A stretch of DNA of 64,000 nucleotides, taken from contig NZ_SMFX01000001.1 in assembly GCF_004339085.1 (NCBI RefSeq), positions 669,227 through 733,226 on the forward strand. Direction: 5' to 3'. The notes under the pieces are model-generated. The model saw nothing but the letters and a program-made list of their open reading frames with translations, was not told the origin of the DNA and did not search any database. Both the position numbers and the translations under genes were made by a program. Numbering within the stretch: position 1 is the stretch's first letter; each line of letters opens with the position of its first letter. Source of the DNA: Thiogranum longum. Its GTDB lineage: Bacteria > Pseudomonadota > Gammaproteobacteria > DSM-19610. Shown piece by piece: positions 30,212 to 41,013 of the stretch.

Positions 30212-31360
30212 ATGAAATGCTATCTCGATTACAACGCCACCACGCCACTCGCCGGACCGGTGCGAGATGCCATGCTGGCCTGCATGGATGGTTTGCCGGG
30301 CAATCCCTCCAGCACACATCAGTTTGGGCGTGCCAGACGGGCCATGATCGAAGCCGCTCGCGAACAGGTGGCGCAGCTGGTCGGAGTGCAGCCTTCCCAG
30401 GTGATTTTTACCAGTGGTGGCACCGAGGCCAACAATCTGGCCCTGCACGCGGTAACCGCCGGGCGTACACCTGGACGTATTGCGGTGAGTTCGATTGAAC
30501 ACCCGTCGGTGCTGGAGATGGCCCGGCATCTGGCAGATAGCGGCTGGCAGACAGACTTGCTGGGTGTGGATACACAGTGCCGGGTGACGGAAGCGGCACT
30601 GCAACAGAATATTACGGCTGACACCCGACTTGTGTCGGTGATGATGGCAAACAATGAAACCGGCGCCATACAGGACATTGCATCTATTGCAGATTATGCA
30701 CGCAGGGCTGGCGCTGTCATGCACACCGATGCTGTCCAGGCGGTCGGCCGACTGGCGGCAGATTTTGCTGACAGTGGCGTGCAGCTGATGAGCTTGTCGT
30801 CGCACAAGATTTATGGACCGCAGGGTGTTGGTGCCCTGGTGTACGACAAGGCGCTGGAACTGACGCCACTTCAGTATGGTGGTGGCCAGGAGCGCGGTTA
30901 CCGCGCCGGAACGGAGAACGTGGCCGGTATTGTCGGTTTTGGTGCGGCAGCGGAACTGGCGCTGCAGCGACAGGCATCGGACAGCGAATACCTGCGAAGC
31001 CTGCGTGATGCGCTGGAGGCTGGCCTGGCGCGCTACCCGCAGATAACGATATTTGCGCAACAGGCAGAACGCTTGCCCAATACAGTACAGCTGGCGGTTA
31101 ACGGAATCGATGGTGAGGCGCTGCTGATGCAGCTTGATCGCGCGGGTATCGCGGTCTCCAGTGGCTCTGCCTGCTCGAGCGGTAACAACGAAGCCAGCCA
31201 TGTGCTGTTGGCTATGGGTGTTGAGCCGGTACTCGCACGCGGTGCCATTCGCATCAGCCTGGGGCGTGATACCACGCAGCAGGATATCGACGCAGTGTTG
31301 AACCAGATCGGGCAACAACAGCAATGGGTCCAGAAGGCCGGACAGGTTGCCGGCTGGTAA
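30212..31360 (+). CDS. Cysteine desulfurase, NifS/IscS-like (second copy)
   Basis: PLP enzyme that removes sulfur from cysteine. The 382 residues keep the PLP lysine motif SLSSHKIYGPQG, the start YLDYNATTPLAGPV, the SGGTEANNLAL block and the catalytic loop SGSACSSGNNEASHV (C321). It is clearly distinct from the IscS that follows (loop [15 protein letters not shown]). It lacks the C-terminal tail of IscS that helps to contact IscU. It is the second gene of the isc operon, starting at ATG 30212; an upstream GTG at 30140 overlaps iscR. The role may be a specialised desulfurase; the target is unknown. Confidence 0.9.
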   Translation: MKCYLDYNATTPLAGPVRDAMLACMDGLPGNPSSTHQFGRARRAMIEAAREQVAQLVGVQPSQVIFTSGGTEANNLALHAVTAGRTPGRIAVSSIEHPSVLEMARHLADSGWQTDLLGVDTQCRVTEAALQQNITADTRLVSVMMANNETGAIQDIASIADYARRAGAVMHTDAVQAVGRLAADFADSGVQLMSLSSHKIYGPQGVGALVYDKALELTPLQYGGGQERGYRAGTENVAGIVGFGAAAELALQRQASDSEYLRSLRDALEAGLARYPQITIFAQQAERLPNTVQLAVNGIDGEALLMQLDRAGIAVSSGSACSSGNNEASHVLLAMGVEPVLARGAIRISLGRDTTQQDIDAVLNQIGQQQQWVQKAGQVAGW

Positions 31361-31398
31361 TCCCGGAAATGTAACTTGAATCTCAGGTGTAATGAATC

Positions 31399-32619
31399 AT
31401 GACTGTAAAAACGCCAATTTATCTCGATTACTCTGCGACAACGCCGGTCGACCCGCGTGTTGCCGAAAAAATGTGCAGCTACCTGACGCCGGACGGCAAG
31501 TTTGGTAACCCGGCGTCGCGCTCGCACAGTTTCGGCTGGGAAGCTGACAAGGCGGTTGAGGAAGCGCGCCGCAATGTGGCCGCGCTGGTTAATGCTGACC
31601 CGAAAGAAATTGTCTGGACCAGTGGCGCAACCGAGTCAGATAACCTGGCAATCAAGGGCGCTGCGCATTTTTACGCCAAGAAGGGCAAGCACATAATTAC
31701 AGTCAAGACCGAGCACAAGGCGGTGCTGGACAGTTGCCGCCAGCTTGAGCGCGAAGGTTTTGAGGTGACTTACCTGACCCCGGAGACCAACGGGTTGCTG
31801 GACCTTGAAAAGTTAAAGGCTGCAATGCGCGAAGACACCACGGTTGTCAGTGTCATGCACGTCAACAACGAGATTGGTGTAATCCAGGACATCGCTGCCA
31901 TAGGTGAAATCTGTCGTGATCGCAAAATCGTGTTTCACGTCGATGCCGCACAGAGCGCAGGCAAGGTCGAAATCGACCTGCAGAATATGAAAGTTGACCT
32001 GATGTCCTTCTCGGCCCACAAGATATACGGCCCCAAGGGTATGGGCGCATTGTTTGTGCGACGCAAACCCCGCGTTCGCCTGGAAGCACAGATGCACGGT
32101 GGTGGTCATGAGCGCGGCATGCGTTCCGGCACCCTGCCGACCCACCAGATTGTCGGTATGGGTGAGGCTTTCCGTATCGCGAAGGATGAAATGGCCGAGG
32201 AAAATGTGCGTCTCGCCAAACTTCGTGACCGGCTTTATGAGGGTTTCAGGGATATCGAGGAAGTCTATGTCAATGGTGATCTTGACCATCGTATTCCGGG
32301 TAACCTCAACATCAGTTTCAACTTTGTCGAAGGCGAAAGCCTGATCATGGCGCTCAAGGATCTGGCGGTCTCGTCAGGTTCTGCCTGTACCAGCGCCAGC
32401 CTGGAGCCATCCTATGTGTTGCGTGCGATCGGGCGTAATGACGAGCTGGCGCACAGTTCAATCCGCTTTACTATCGGTCGCTTCACGACGGAAGAAGAAA
32501 TCGACTACACGATTAAACTGGTGCGCGAGAAAATCGGGAAATTGCGCGACCTTTCACCGCTCTGGGACATGTACAAGGATGGCATTGACCTGGACTCCGT
32601 CCAGTGGGCTGCGCACTGA
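31399..32619 (+). CDS. iscS: Cysteine desulfurase IscS
   Basis: Main housekeeping desulfurase that supplies sulfur for Fe-S clusters and tRNA thiolation. The 406 residues (E. coli 404) contain the start [18 protein letters not shown], the PLP lysine in [12 protein letters not shown], and the mobile active loop [15 protein letters not shown] with C330. The tail [24 protein letters not shown] matches the IscS C-terminus that, in E. coli, takes part in binding IscU. Yet no iscU follows: the next gene begins 13 bases after the stop and is iscA. Confidence 0.97.
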   Translation: MTVKTPIYLDYSATTPVDPRVAEKMCSYLTPDGKFGNPASRSHSFGWEADKAVEEARRNVAALVNADPKEIVWTSGATESDNLAIKGAAHFYAKKGKHIITVKTEHKAVLDSCRQLEREGFEVTYLTPETNGLLDLEKLKAAMREDTTVVSVMHVNNEIGVIQDIAAIGEICRDRKIVFHVDAAQSAGKVEIDLQNMKVDLMSFSAHKIYGPKGMGALFVRRKPRVRLEAQMHGGGHERGMRSGTLPTHQIVGMGEAFRIAKDEMAEENVRLAKLRDRLYEGFRDIEEVYVNGDLDHRIPGNLNISFNFVEGESLIMALKDLAVSSGSACTSASLEPSYVLRAIGRNDELAHSSIRFTIGRFTTEEEIDYTIKLVREKIGKLRDLSPLWDMYKDGIDLDSVQWAAH

Positions 32620-32632
32620 GGAGAGAGATATT

Positions 32633-32956
32633 ATGGCGATTACTCTGACAGAAGCTGCTGCGGAACGCGTCAAGAGTTTTCTTGATCAGCGAGGCGAGGG
32701 TGTGGGCCTGCGACTCGGTGTGCGTACATCCGGTTGTTCCGGTATGGCCTATGTGCTTGAGTTCGTGGACGAGGTCGAAGATACGGATACCGTGTTCGAG
32801 GACCATGGTGTGAAGGTTATCGTGGACCCCAAGAGTTTGTTATATCTCGACGGCACTGAACTCGACTTTGGCAAGGAAGGCCTCAATGAAGGCTTCAAAT
32901 TCAACAACCCCAACGTCAAGGACGAGTGTGGTTGTGGCGAAAGTTTCACTATCTAG
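32633..32956 (+). CDS. iscA: Fe-S assembly A-type carrier IscA
   Basis: A-type iron-sulfur carrier protein. All three ligand cysteines are present: C35 in TSGCSGMAY, and C99 and C101 in DECGCGESF. Its 107 residues are exactly the IscA length. It lies directly after iscS, 13 bases away, in the slot normally occupied by iscU. The start has GAGGAGAGAG upstream. Confidence 0.96.
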   Translation: MAITLTEAAAERVKSFLDQRGEGVGLRLGVRTSGCSGMAYVLEFVDEVEDTDTVFEDHGVKVIVDPKSLLYLDGTELDFGKEGLNEGFKFNNPNVKDECGCGESFTI

Positions 32957-32977
32957 TCCGGCGGCGGGGTATTTTCC

Positions 32978-33526
32978 ATGTCGTCAGTATTGACGCAGAA
33001 TTTTTACGAGCTGTTTTCCCTGCCGCAGCAATATGCCCTCGACCGGTCGGCGCTGGATGAGCGCTACCGGGATCTGCAGCGTAGTGTTCACCCGGACCGG
33101 TTTGCCAGTGCCGGAGAGCAGGAGCGCCGCATTGCCATGCAGCATGCGACGCATATCAACGAAGGCTACCAGACGTTGAAGCATCCGTTAAAGCGTGCGC
33201 GCTACCTGCTGGAATTGCGCGGGCGAAGTATCGACGACCAGCAGACCATGCAGGCCGACCCGGCATTTCTTATGCAGCAGATGGAGTTGCGAGAACGGCT
33301 TGGTGAAATCCATGCGGTGGATGACCCCCTGGACGCACTCGATGTACTGGCCAGAGAGATCGACGCACTGTATAAAGCGCTGGAAAGTGAACTTGCGCAG
33401 GTGCTCGATACCGATGAAGGTGATATCGAACAGGCTGTTGCGCTGGTGCAGAAAATGCAGTTTTTTACCCGCCTGCAAAATGAAGTGCAGGAACTGGAAG
33501 CTGACCTCGAAGACGAACTTCTCTGA
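32978..33526 (+). CDS. hscB: Fe-S cluster co-chaperone HscB
   Basis: J-domain co-chaperone that recruits IscU to HscA. The 182 residues have an N-terminal J-domain with NFYELFSLPQQYALDR and the HPD triad in SVHPDRFA, followed by the helical C-terminal domain (MELRERLGEI...). In E. coli this domain grips IscU, so its conservation implies an IscU partner somewhere. It sits 21 bases after iscA and 3 bases before hscA. Confidence 0.95.
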   Translation: MSSVLTQNFYELFSLPQQYALDRSALDERYRDLQRSVHPDRFASAGEQERRIAMQHATHINEGYQTLKHPLKRARYLLELRGRSIDDQQTMQADPAFLMQQMELRERLGEIHAVDDPLDALDVLAREIDALYKALESELAQVLDTDEGDIEQAVALVQKMQFFTRLQNEVQELEADLEDELL

Positions 33527-33529
33527 CCT

Positions 33530-35404
33530 ATGGCATTACTGACGATTTCCGAACCCGGCCAGTCGACCGCGCCCCACCAGCATCGCCTGGCAGCAGGTAT
33601 CGACCTTGGCACCACCAACTCGCTGGTTGCCAGCGTGCGCAATGGTGTGGCCGAGACCCTGCCGGACGAACAAGGTCGCCATCGGCTGCCTTCTGTCGTC
33701 CACTACCGTGAAGACGGTAGCGTTGATGTCGGGCGGTCTGCGTATGAACAGGCTGCACAAGACCCGCTCAACACCATTGTTTCTGTGAAGCGATTCATGG
33801 GGCGCGGGGTTGATGACATAAAACGCCTCGGTACCGAACTGCCCTATGAGTTCGTAGCCGCCGGGTCCGGTATGCCGTTGATTCGTACCGTTGCAGGTGA
33901 CAAGAGTCCGGTACAGGTGTCCGCCGAAATTCTCAGGGTACTACGTGAACGTGCCGAATCGACGCTGGGTGGTGAGCTGACCGGTGTGGTGATTACTGTG
34001 CCGGCCTATTTCGATGATGCCCAGCGCCAGGCAACCCGGGATGCAGGCAAGCTGGCCGGTCTCAATGTCATGCGTTTGCTCAATGAGCCAACGGCAGCAG
34101 CCGTGGCTTACGGTCTCGACAAGGACTCGGATGGCGTTATTGTTGTCTATGACCTGGGTGGCGGAACATTCGACGTTTCTGTACTGCGTCTCAACCAGGG
34201 GGTGTTTGAAGTGCTGGCCACGGCCGGGGACAGTGCGCTGGGTGGAGACGATATGGATCGCCTCATTGCCGAGTGGATAATGCGGCAGGCCAGTATTGCG
34301 GGTAGTCCTGATCATGGTTTGCAGCGCCGCTTGTTGCATGAAGCCTGTCGTGCCAAGGAAGCCCTGACTGACATGGATCAAACCATCATCGAGCTGAAAC
34401 TCGATGACGACAGCCTGTGGCAAGGGGAGCTGACACGCTTGCAGCTGGACGAGATCATCGCGCCACTGATCAAAAAGACGCTGGCGCCATGTCGCCGTGC
34501 ATTACGCGATGCCGGTGTCGATCGCGAAGATATTGCCGGGGTGGTGATGGTAGGCGGTTCCACCCGGGTGCGGGCAGTGCGCTCCAGGGTGGGTGAATTT
34601 TTCGAGCGCGAACCACTGGTGGACATCGATCCTGACAAGGTGGTTGCTGTGGGTGCCGCCATCCAGGCGGATATCCTGGCCGGCAACAAGCCGGATGATG
34701 AGATGCTGCTACTCGATGTCATTCCACTGTCACTGGGTATCGAAACCATGGGTGGGTTGACGGAAAAAATCATTTCACGCAACACCACTATCCCGGTGAC
34801 GCGTGGCCAGGAGTTCACTACTTTCAAGGATGGCCAGACAGCCATGGCACTGCACGTGGTGCAGGGCGAGCGCGAACTGGTCGAGGATTGCCGCTCACTG
34901 GCGCGATTCGAATTGCGTGATATTCCGCCAATGGCGGCTGGTGCAGCACGTATCCTGGTCAGCTTCCAGGTTGATGCCGACGGGCTGGTCAGTGTTACCG
35001 CGCGAGAGGAAACCAGTGGTGTGCAGACACACATCGAGGTCAAGCCTTCCTACGGGCTGACGGATGCCGAGGTGGAAAGCATGTTGCGTGACTCTATGGA
35101 GCATGCAAAAGACGACATGGAGGCGCGGCGCCTGCGTGAGCAGCAGGTGGAGGCTGATCGTGTACTGGAAGCCATTCAGGCCGCTCTCGATACAGACGGT
35201 AACGAGTTCCTGGATAACGATGAGCGGGCAAAAATCGATGCAGCTGTCGATGAGCTGCGCACGGCGCGCGATGGTGATGACCACCGTGCCATTAAACAGG
35301 CCATCGAAAACCTCGAAGCCGCAAGCAGCGTGTACGTGGATCGCCGCATGAATGCCAACATCCGCAAGGCCATGACCGGCCACGCTGTCGATGAATTCAA
35401 ATAG
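33530..35404 (+). CDS. hscA: Fe-S assembly Hsp70-type chaperone HscA
   Basis: DnaK-like ATPase that promotes transfer of clusters from IscU. The 624 residues (E. coli 616) show [17 protein letters not shown], the [12 protein letters not shown] phosphate motif, GGSTRV, and a substrate-binding domain with the Hsp70 sequence [15 protein letters not shown]. It ends without the EEVD-type tail, as HscA does. It is in the standard place between hscB and fdx. Confidence 0.97.
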   Translation: MALLTISEPGQSTAPHQHRLAAGIDLGTTNSLVASVRNGVAETLPDEQGRHRLPSVVHYREDGSVDVGRSAYEQAAQDPLNTIVSVKRFMGRGVDDIKRLGTELPYEFVAAGSGMPLIRTVAGDKSPVQVSAEILRVLRERAESTLGGELTGVVITVPAYFDDAQRQATRDAGKLAGLNVMRLLNEPTAAAVAYGLDKDSDGVIVVYDLGGGTFDVSVLRLNQGVFEVLATAGDSALGGDDMDRLIAEWIMRQASIAGSPDHGLQRRLLHEACRAKEALTDMDQTIIELKLDDDSLWQGELTRLQLDEIIAPLIKKTLAPCRRALRDAGVDREDIAGVVMVGGSTRVRAVRSRVGEFFEREPLVDIDPDKVVAVGAAIQADILAGNKPDDEMLLLDVIPLSLGIETMGGLTEKIISRNTTIPVTRGQEFTTFKDGQTAMALHVVQGERELVEDCRSLARFELRDIPPMAAGAARILVSFQVDADGLVSVTAREETSGVQTHIEVKPSYGLTDAEVESMLRDSMEHAKDDMEARRLREQQVEADRVLEAIQAALDTDGNEFLDNDERAKIDAAVDELRTARDGDDHRAIKQAIENLEAASSVYVDRRMNANIRKAMTGHAVDEFK

Positions 35405-35415
35405 AGCAAGGTACT

Positions 35416-35754
35416 ATGCCAAAAATTATTTTCCTGCCACACGAAGAGATCTGTCCGGAAGGCGCGGTGGTCGAGGCTGAGCCCGGCACCACAATTTGTG
35501 ACGCTGCGCTGGCCAATGGTATCGAGATCGAACACGCCTGTGAGAAATCCTGTGCCTGCACCACCTGCCATGTGTATGTGCGGGAAGGTTTCGATTCACT
35601 GGAAGAATCTGACGAAAATGAGGATGACCTGCTCGACAAGGCCTGGGGTCTGGAACCCGATTCACGCCTTAGCTGCCAGGCGAAGGTGGATAATGAAGAC
35701 CTGGTGGTGGAAATTCCCAAGTACACCATCAACATGGTCAGTGAAAATCACTAG
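35416..35754 (+). CDS. fdx: ISC-type [2Fe-2S] ferredoxin
   Basis: Adrenodoxin-like ferredoxin that supplies electrons for cluster assembly. The 112 residues (E. coli 111) keep C42, C48 and C51 in ACEKSCACTTC and a fourth cysteine in RLSCQAKV near 87. The order hscB-hscA-fdx-iscX is standard. The acidic surface loop (DSLEESDENEDD) is the usual docking face for IscS. Start has AGCAAGG upstream. Confidence 0.97.
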   Translation: MPKIIFLPHEEICPEGAVVEAEPGTTICDAALANGIEIEHACEKSCACTTCHVYVREGFDSLEESDENEDDLLDKAWGLEPDSRLSCQAKVDNEDLVVEIPKYTINMVSENH

Positions 35755-35766
35755 AGGACAGGCGCC

Positions 35767-35967
35767 ATGGGACTGAAATGGATCGATTCACTCGATATTG
35801 CTATTGAGCTGGACGAAAAATACCCGGATATAGACCCGACGGCAGTACGTTTTACCGAATTGCGCGAGTGGGTAATCGGGCTCGATGAGTTTGATGACGA
35901 TCCCGAGCATTCCGGTGAGAAGATCCTGGAAGCCATCCAGATGGCCTGGATCGAGGAGCGCGAGTAG
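35767..35967 (+). CDS. iscX: Fe-S assembly protein IscX
   Basis: A 66-residue acidic protein (E. coli 66) with the family pattern LKWIDSLDIAIELDEKYPDIDPTAVRFTEL and IQMAWIEERE at the end. IscX modulates IscS and binds iron; here it closes the isc operon 12 bases after fdx. The same operon in other genomes is often followed by ndk; here ndk is absent. Confidence 0.95.
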   Translation: MGLKWIDSLDIAIELDEKYPDIDPTAVRFTELREWVIGLDEFDDDPEHSGEKILEAIQMAWIEERE

Positions 35968-36298
35968 TTCAGTGCTTTGTCGAAGCTGGCTGCAGGCAAG
36001 GTGGCCTGCACGCCGGGCTCCAGAATGCTTCGGGTCAGTATGTTTCTGTCACCCTGCCCCGGCTGGCCATAGCGAAACACACATAACTCTGTAATATTCT
36101 CTTATTTATCAAATTATTACAATCAGGCGCCCAGCAGCTTCCTGGCGAAGTGTTCGCCTCCAGCTGCGCCGATCCCCGATTGCCTGTTCACCTTCGGAAC
36201 AGGTACACTACCCGATTCAGCTTTATTAGCTAAGTTTCAGATTTCCCGGCATTTTACATAGAGGCGCGCGGGTAAGGCACAGACTCAACGTTGGCAGT
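35968..36298. other. 331-base gap between iscX and rlmN
   Basis: I see no gene or convincing RNA here. There is a hairpin TGCAGGC-AAGGTG-GCCTGCA (35991-36010) without a T tract, which may weakly end the isc transcript, and a smaller CTGTTC...GAACAG stem near 36183-36201. An AT-rich stretch at about 36100-36120 and another at 36220-36245 are probable promoter sites for rlmN. Confidence 0.5.
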
Positions 36299-37390
36299 AT
36301 GACAGACAAGATGAATTTGCTGAATTTCGATCGTCCGGCGCTGGCCGAATGGTTCGCTGCGCGTGGCGAAAAGCCGTTTCGTGCCCAGCAACTGCTGAAG
36401 TGGATCTACCAGCAGAACGTCAGTGAGTTTGACGAAATGACCAATCTCAGTAAAAAGTTGCGCGACAGCCTGAAGCAGGATGCCGAAGTGCGTGGCCTGA
36501 GGGTGGCTGCCGACCAGAAGTCTGCCGACGGTTCACGCAAATGGCTGTTCGAACTGGATGACGGAAATTCTATCGAAAGTGTTTATATCCCTGAAGCGGA
36601 ACGCGCCACCTTGTGCATATCTTCACAGGTCGGTTGCGCGCTTAATTGCAGTTTCTGTTCAACTGCTCAGCAGGGTTTTAACCGGAACCTCACGGCAGCG
36701 GAGATCATTGGTCAGCTATGGACTGCCTCACGTTTACTGGCCATGGATGACATATTGCCTGTGTCCAATGTTGTCTTCATGGGTATGGGCGAACCTTTGC
36801 TGAATTTTGATAATGTCATGGTCGCCGTGTCATTGATGCAGGACGATTTCTCCTACGCCCTGTCCAAGCGACGCGTAACACTCAGTACGGCGGGAGTTGT
36901 GCCCGGACTGAAACGCCTGGCAGAGGAGTCAGATATCTCTCTGGCACTGTCACTGCATGCGCCGGATGATGAGCTGCGCAACAAGCTGGTGCCGCTCAAC
37001 ATCAAGTACCATATCGACGAAGTCCTGCAGGCCTGCAAGGAATATGTAGGTGAGGGGCGACGTCGAATTACCATTGAGTACGTCATGCTGGACGGTGTGA
37101 ATGACAGTGACCGGCATGCCAGGGCGCTTGCAAAGCGTTTGCGCAAGGTGCCTTCCAAGGTCAACCTGATTCCGTTTAATCCGTTCCCGCGTACACGTTA
37201 CCGGCGTAGCAGCGAGCAACAGATCGAGCGCTTCAGAAATATTCTGCATAACGCCGGCATTGTTACCATTACCCGGAGAACCCGTGGTGATGATATCGAC
37301 GCAGCCTGCGGGCAACTGGCGGGGGACTTCACGGACCGGACGCGACGCCGTGAACGGATGGGAATTGAAGTAACAGGGGATCTATCGTAA
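36299..37390 (+). CDS. rlmN: Dual-specificity RNA methyltransferase RlmN
   Basis: Radical-SAM enzyme that methylates C2 of A2503 in 23S rRNA and A37 in some tRNAs. The 363 residues carry C113-x3-C117-x2-C120 (GCALNCSFC), the [13 protein letters not shown] motif and, in the C-terminal part, [11 protein letters not shown] with the methyl-carrying cysteine. The ATG at 36299 is followed by a second ATG at 36311; either is plausible. It overlaps the pilF start by one base (TAATG), so the two are cotranscribed. Confidence 0.97.
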   Translation: MTDKMNLLNFDRPALAEWFAARGEKPFRAQQLLKWIYQQNVSEFDEMTNLSKKLRDSLKQDAEVRGLRVAADQKSADGSRKWLFELDDGNSIESVYIPEAERATLCISSQVGCALNCSFCSTAQQGFNRNLTAAEIIGQLWTASRLLAMDDILPVSNVVFMGMGEPLLNFDNVMVAVSLMQDDFSYALSKRRVTLSTAGVVPGLKRLAEESDISLALSLHAPDDELRNKLVPLNIKYHIDEVLQACKEYVGEGRRRITIEYVMLDGVNDSDRHARALAKRLRKVPSKVNLIPFNPFPRTRYRRSSEQQIERFRNILHNAGIVTITRRTRGDDIDAACGQLAGDFTDRTRRRERMGIEVTGDLS

Positions 37391-38157
37391 TGGTGAGTCG
37401 GTTCGTAGCAGGGTGTATTGTCATGGTATTGGCGCTGTCGGCATGTACACCGGCGGGGCAAGCTACACGCGACGGTCACCAGACACCGGCTTCAGCCAAT
37501 ACACGGCTGGGTGTCGGGTATATGCGTGAAGGGATGTACGAGCCTGCCATGGAAGCATTGGAGAAGGCTGTCCGGCAGGACTCGTCCTACCAGCCTGCAC
37601 ATTCGGCGATTGCAGTGCTCTACGAGCGTCTGGGTGAGGAAAAGCAGGCCGAGAAACACTACCGGAAGGCTTATGCCCTTGACCCGAAAGATTCCCTTAC
37701 CCTGAATAACTATGGTCAGTTCCTGTGTCGCAGCGGCCGCTATAAAGAAGCCGACCGGATGTTCACCACGGCACTGAAGGATCCCCTGTATCGTCGGCCA
37801 GAAACGACACTGACCAATGCCGGGTTGTGTGCTCTCCGTCAGTCAAAACAGGACAAGGCAGTAGAATATTTCCGCAAGGCTTTAAAAGTGAATCCGAAGT
37901 ACAAGCCGGCATTGCGCGAGATGGCGCGCATCAATTTTGTGCGCAAGAACTGGTTGGGTGTGCGCGCTTACCTGCAGCGATTGCAGGAGGTAGATCCCCT
38001 GACGCCCGAGTTCCTGTGGTACGGGGTACTGGCAGAACAGGCGCTGGGTGACTCTGATGCACAGTCCAGTTATGCGTTGTTGTTGAGAAACCGCTATCCC
38101 GATTCCAAAGAGGCTGGCCTGCTGGTTGATTGGGAGCGTAAGCAAAGTGGTCGATAA
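37390..38157 (+). CDS. pilF: Type IV pilus biogenesis lipoprotein PilF/PilW (TPR)
   Basis: Outer-membrane TPR lipoprotein that helps the PilQ secretin assemble. The N-terminus VLALSACTPAGQA shows the lipobox LSAC (cysteine near residue 19). The rest is TPR repeats, for example TRLGVGYMREGMYEPAMEALEKAV and YKEADRMFTTALK, about six in all. The 255 residues match the PilF/PilW family (252 in P. aeruginosa). This gene between rlmN and rodZ is typical. It fits with the FimX-like gene: the genome probably makes type IV pili. Confidence 0.93.
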   Translation: MVSRFVAGCIVMVLALSACTPAGQATRDGHQTPASANTRLGVGYMREGMYEPAMEALEKAVRQDSSYQPAHSAIAVLYERLGEEKQAEKHYRKAYALDPKDSLTLNNYGQFLCRSGRYKEADRMFTTALKDPLYRRPETTLTNAGLCALRQSKQDKAVEYFRKALKVNPKYKPALREMARINFVRKNWLGVRAYLQRLQEVDPLTPEFLWYGVLAEQALGDSDAQSSYALLLRNRYPDSKEAGLLVDWERKQSGR

Positions 38158-39016
38158 CGACACGGAAAAGTCGGCCGAAAGCGGTCTTTCTGCCATTGGC
38201 AAGTGCTTGTCAAAGGGGCGCGAAGAAGCCGGAATGGAGATGGGCGAAGTTGCCTCCGAGCTGCACCTGCGTGTTGAAGTGATCCAGGCGCTTGAGGCTG
38301 GCGATGAGGCTGCCTTGCCTGCCGCTGCTTTTATCCGTGGCTACGTGCGTTCCTATGCGCGTTGTGTTGGCCTGGACGAGGCCGCGCTGGTTGCAAGATT
38401 GCCCCAGGCGACAGAACATCGACCGGTTCCAAGACAGGTTGCGCGCAAGCATTATCGCGTGCCCTCCATCCCGCTTGGCCGTGTGCTGATGTGGGGACTG
38501 ATTCTGCTGGTGCTGGGTATGGTACTGCTGTACGGCGCGCCCGCACTGGAACGGCTTTGGTCAGGACAGGGTGGCCAGCCAGTCGACAACTCGTTACAGC
38601 TTCCCCCTTCGGATACCCAGGTGCCTGATGCGGGTGCATTGCCATTACCTGAAGAGGGAAGTGAAGAAGCACCAGACGTATTTTTGACGGAAAAACCGCC
38701 GGAGCCGGAGCGTGCGCAAGCGCCGTCAGTTGCGGTGCCGGATACTACAAAAGAAGTGGTTCGGACAAAAGCACAGGGCCCGGCCGAACTTGTGCTGCGC
38801 TTTACCGAGGATAGCTGGGTTGAAATGACATCACGACAGCGCAAACTGGTTGTCGGGACGCAGCATGCCGGTACCGAGCGTATTGTACGGGCAGAGCCCC
38901 CGATCGATATTTTGCTCGGCAATGCGCCAGGGGTGAAGATGACGTGGCGTGGCAAGCCTGTTGACCTGACCCCCTACCAGCGTGGCAAGGTCGCACGTAT
39001 CAAGCTGGAAAACTGA
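38147..39016 (+). CDS. rodZ: Cytoskeletal protein RodZ
   Basis: Bitopic protein that links MreB to the elongation machinery. From the GTG at 38147 it has 289 residues: an N-terminal Cro-like HTH_25 domain ([21 protein letters not shown]...), one membrane helix (about residues 114-135), a proline/acid-rich linker and a C-terminal DUF4115 beta domain beginning [17 protein letters not shown]. The GTG has GGGAG at 8 bases and overlaps pilF by 11 bases. An earlier TTG at 38126 is less likely. ispG, which usually follows, is absent. Confidence 0.92.
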   Translation: MVDNDTEKSAESGLSAIGKCLSKGREEAGMEMGEVASELHLRVEVIQALEAGDEAALPAAAFIRGYVRSYARCVGLDEAALVARLPQATEHRPVPRQVARKHYRVPSIPLGRVLMWGLILLVLGMVLLYGAPALERLWSGQGGQPVDNSLQLPPSDTQVPDAGALPLPEEGSEEAPDVFLTEKPPEPERAQAPSVAVPDTTKEVVRTKAQGPAELVLRFTEDSWVEMTSRQRKLVVGTQHAGTERIVRAEPPIDILLGNAPGVKMTWRGKPVDLTPYQRGKVARIKLEN

Positions 39017-39021
39017 TAATA

Positions 39022-40305
39022 ATGTCGAATACCTTGCAAGCCATTCGTGGCATGAATGATATTTTGCCAGACCAGACACCGGTCTGGCAGTTTGTCGAGG
39101 ATACATTGCGAGAGGTGCTGTCATCGTACGGGTACCGCGAAATTCGCATGCCTGTTGTCGAAAAAACCGAGCTTTTCAAACGCTCGATCGGCGAAGTGAC
39201 AGATATAGTCGAGAAAGAGATGTATACCTTTGAGGATCGCAACGGCGACAGCCTGACACTGCGTCCCGAAGGAACAGCCAGTTGTGTACGTGCCTGCATA
39301 CAGCACGGACTGGTCAACAACCAGGTGCAACGACTCTGGTATACCGGTCCGATGTTCCGGCACGAGCGGCCGCAGAAGGGGCGCTATCGTCAGTTCTACC
39401 AGGTTGGTGTCGAGGTTTTTGGTCTGGAAGGCCCCGATATCGACGCCGAACTGATCATCATGACAGCGCGATTCTGGAAACGCCTGGGACTGGGTGATGT
39501 TACGTTGCAACTGAATTCGCTCGGTACGGTAGAGGCGCGCACCCGCTTCAAGGCCGCACTGGTTGAATACCTGAAGGCGAATTTCGAGCAGCTTGATGAC
39601 GACAGCCAGCGCAGGCTGGAAACCAATCCACTGCGTATACTGGACAGCAAGAACCCGGATATACAGGCGTTGCTCGGTGAAGCGCCGCAGTTGTCTGATT
39701 ATATTGATGATGACTCAAAAGCGCATTTTGAAGCTTTTCTTTCGCTGCTGGATGCAGCCGGTGTGGCTTATGAGATCAACCCGAGGCTGGTGCGTGGACT
39801 TGATTATTATGGCCGTACAGTTTTCGAGTGGGTTACTGACCAGCTGGGCGCACAGGGTACCGTCTGTGCAGGCGGGCGTTACGACGCACTGGTGGAGTAC
39901 CTGGGTGGTCGGGCCACTCCGGCCGTGGGCTTTGCCATGGGACTTGAGCGTCTGATTGCGCTGCTGGAAAACCAGCAGGCGGTGTTCCCTGCTGCCGAGC
40001 CGCACCTCTATATCGTCGCCATGGGTGATTCGGCGCAACGGGAAGGGTTCCTGATCGCCGAACGCCTACGTGACAGCTTGCCCTGGTTGCGTGTGCAGAC
40101 ACATTGCGGCGGCGGCAGTTTCAAGAGCCAGTTCAAGAAGGCCGACCGCAGTGGTGCGCAGTACGCACTGGTCATCGGTGAAGATGAAGTGGTGCGTGGC
40201 GAGGCAGGGATCAAGCCGCTAAGGGAGCGCAGTGAGCAGCAGTCGGTATTATTCGATGATCTCCCCGTGCATGTTGCGCAGTTGTTCGGTCACGGGACAG
40301 ATTAA
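39022..40305 (+). CDS. hisS: Histidyl-tRNA synthetase
   Basis: Class II enzyme that charges tRNA-His. The 427 residues (E. coli 424) show motif 2 [19 protein letters not shown], the histidine-binding [15 protein letters not shown], motif 3 [13 protein letters not shown], and the C-terminal anticodon domain ending with [16 protein letters not shown]. It begins 5 bases after the rodZ stop and continues the operon to yfgM. Confidence 0.98.
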   Translation: MSNTLQAIRGMNDILPDQTPVWQFVEDTLREVLSSYGYREIRMPVVEKTELFKRSIGEVTDIVEKEMYTFEDRNGDSLTLRPEGTASCVRACIQHGLVNNQVQRLWYTGPMFRHERPQKGRYRQFYQVGVEVFGLEGPDIDAELIIMTARFWKRLGLGDVTLQLNSLGTVEARTRFKAALVEYLKANFEQLDDDSQRRLETNPLRILDSKNPDIQALLGEAPQLSDYIDDDSKAHFEAFLSLLDAAGVAYEINPRLVRGLDYYGRTVFEWVTDQLGAQGTVCAGGRYDALVEYLGGRATPAVGFAMGLERLIALLENQQAVFPAAEPHLYIVAMGDSAQREGFLIAERLRDSLPWLRVQTHCGGGSFKSQFKKADRSGAQYALVIGEDEVVRGEAGIKPLRERSEQQSVLFDDLPVHVAQLFGHGTD

Positions 40306-40362
40306 TTTCAGTTTGGCAGGTATCCGGTTGATATCTGCCAGTCACAATGAGGAGACAGTCCG

Positions 40363-41013
40363 ATGGACGTTCATGCGTCGGAAAAAGAACAAATCGAAAG
40401 CCTGAAAAAATGGTGGAAAGAGAATGGCAGTTCGCTGATCACAGGTGCATTACTGGGGCTTTCACTGATATTCGGTGCCAGGGCCTGGATGAACTGGAAG
40501 GATACCCAGGCAGAAAACGCATCAAACAGTTATGCCGTGATGCAGACGGCTTTGAAACAGAATGATCTGGAAATGGTTCGCAACCAGGCCAGCCAACTGA
40601 TCAGTCAGTCCAGCGGTTCGGGTTATGCAGTACTGGCAGCCCTGGTGCTTGCAAAACTTGCTGTCCAGGACGGCGAGTTGGCTGCTGCACAAGCCCAGCT
40701 TGAGTGGGCGCTGGAACACGCCAAGACACCCCAGCTCGAAAATATTGCACGAAGCCGGCTGGTGCGCGTACTGATAGATGAAAAGGACTACTCTCAGGCC
40801 GCGAAGGTACTGGCAGAAACCACAGGCGTCGGTGAATACCAGGCTATTTACGCAGAGCTTGAAGGTGACCTTGCATTTGCGCAGGGTGAAACGGCGTCGG
40901 CTGCTGCCGCGTATCGCGATGCGCTGGCCTTGCTTCCGGCTACAGCGCCCAATGTTGCTTATCTGCGGGTGAAGTATGAAAACCTGGCAGGCAAGGATGC
41001 AGCGGCACAATGA
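40363..41013 (+). CDS. yfgM: Ancillary SecYEG translocon subunit YfgM
   Basis: Inner-membrane TPR protein that works with PpiD at the Sec translocon. The 216 residues start with the family pattern SEKEQIESLKKWWKENGSS, followed by one membrane helix (about 22-42, LITGALLGLSLIFGARAW) and then helical TPR_21 repeats (ARSRLVRVLIDEKDYSQAAKVL). It has GAGGAGAC before the ATG. It overlaps bamB by 4 bases. Confidence 0.95.
   Translation: MDVHASEKEQIESLKKWWKENGSSLITGALLGLSLIFGARAWMNWKDTQAENASNSYAVMQTALKQNDLEMVRNQASQLISQSSGSGYAVLAALVLAKLAVQDGELAAAQAQLEWALEHAKTPQLENIARSRLVRVLIDEKDYSQAAKVLAETTGVGEYQAIYAELEGDLAFAQGETASAAAAYRDALALLPATAPNVAYLRVKYENLAGKDAAAQ

Noticed and set aside
30056..31324. 422-codon open frame on the minus strand
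   Set aside because: It is antisense to the desulfurase gene; no recognisable protein.
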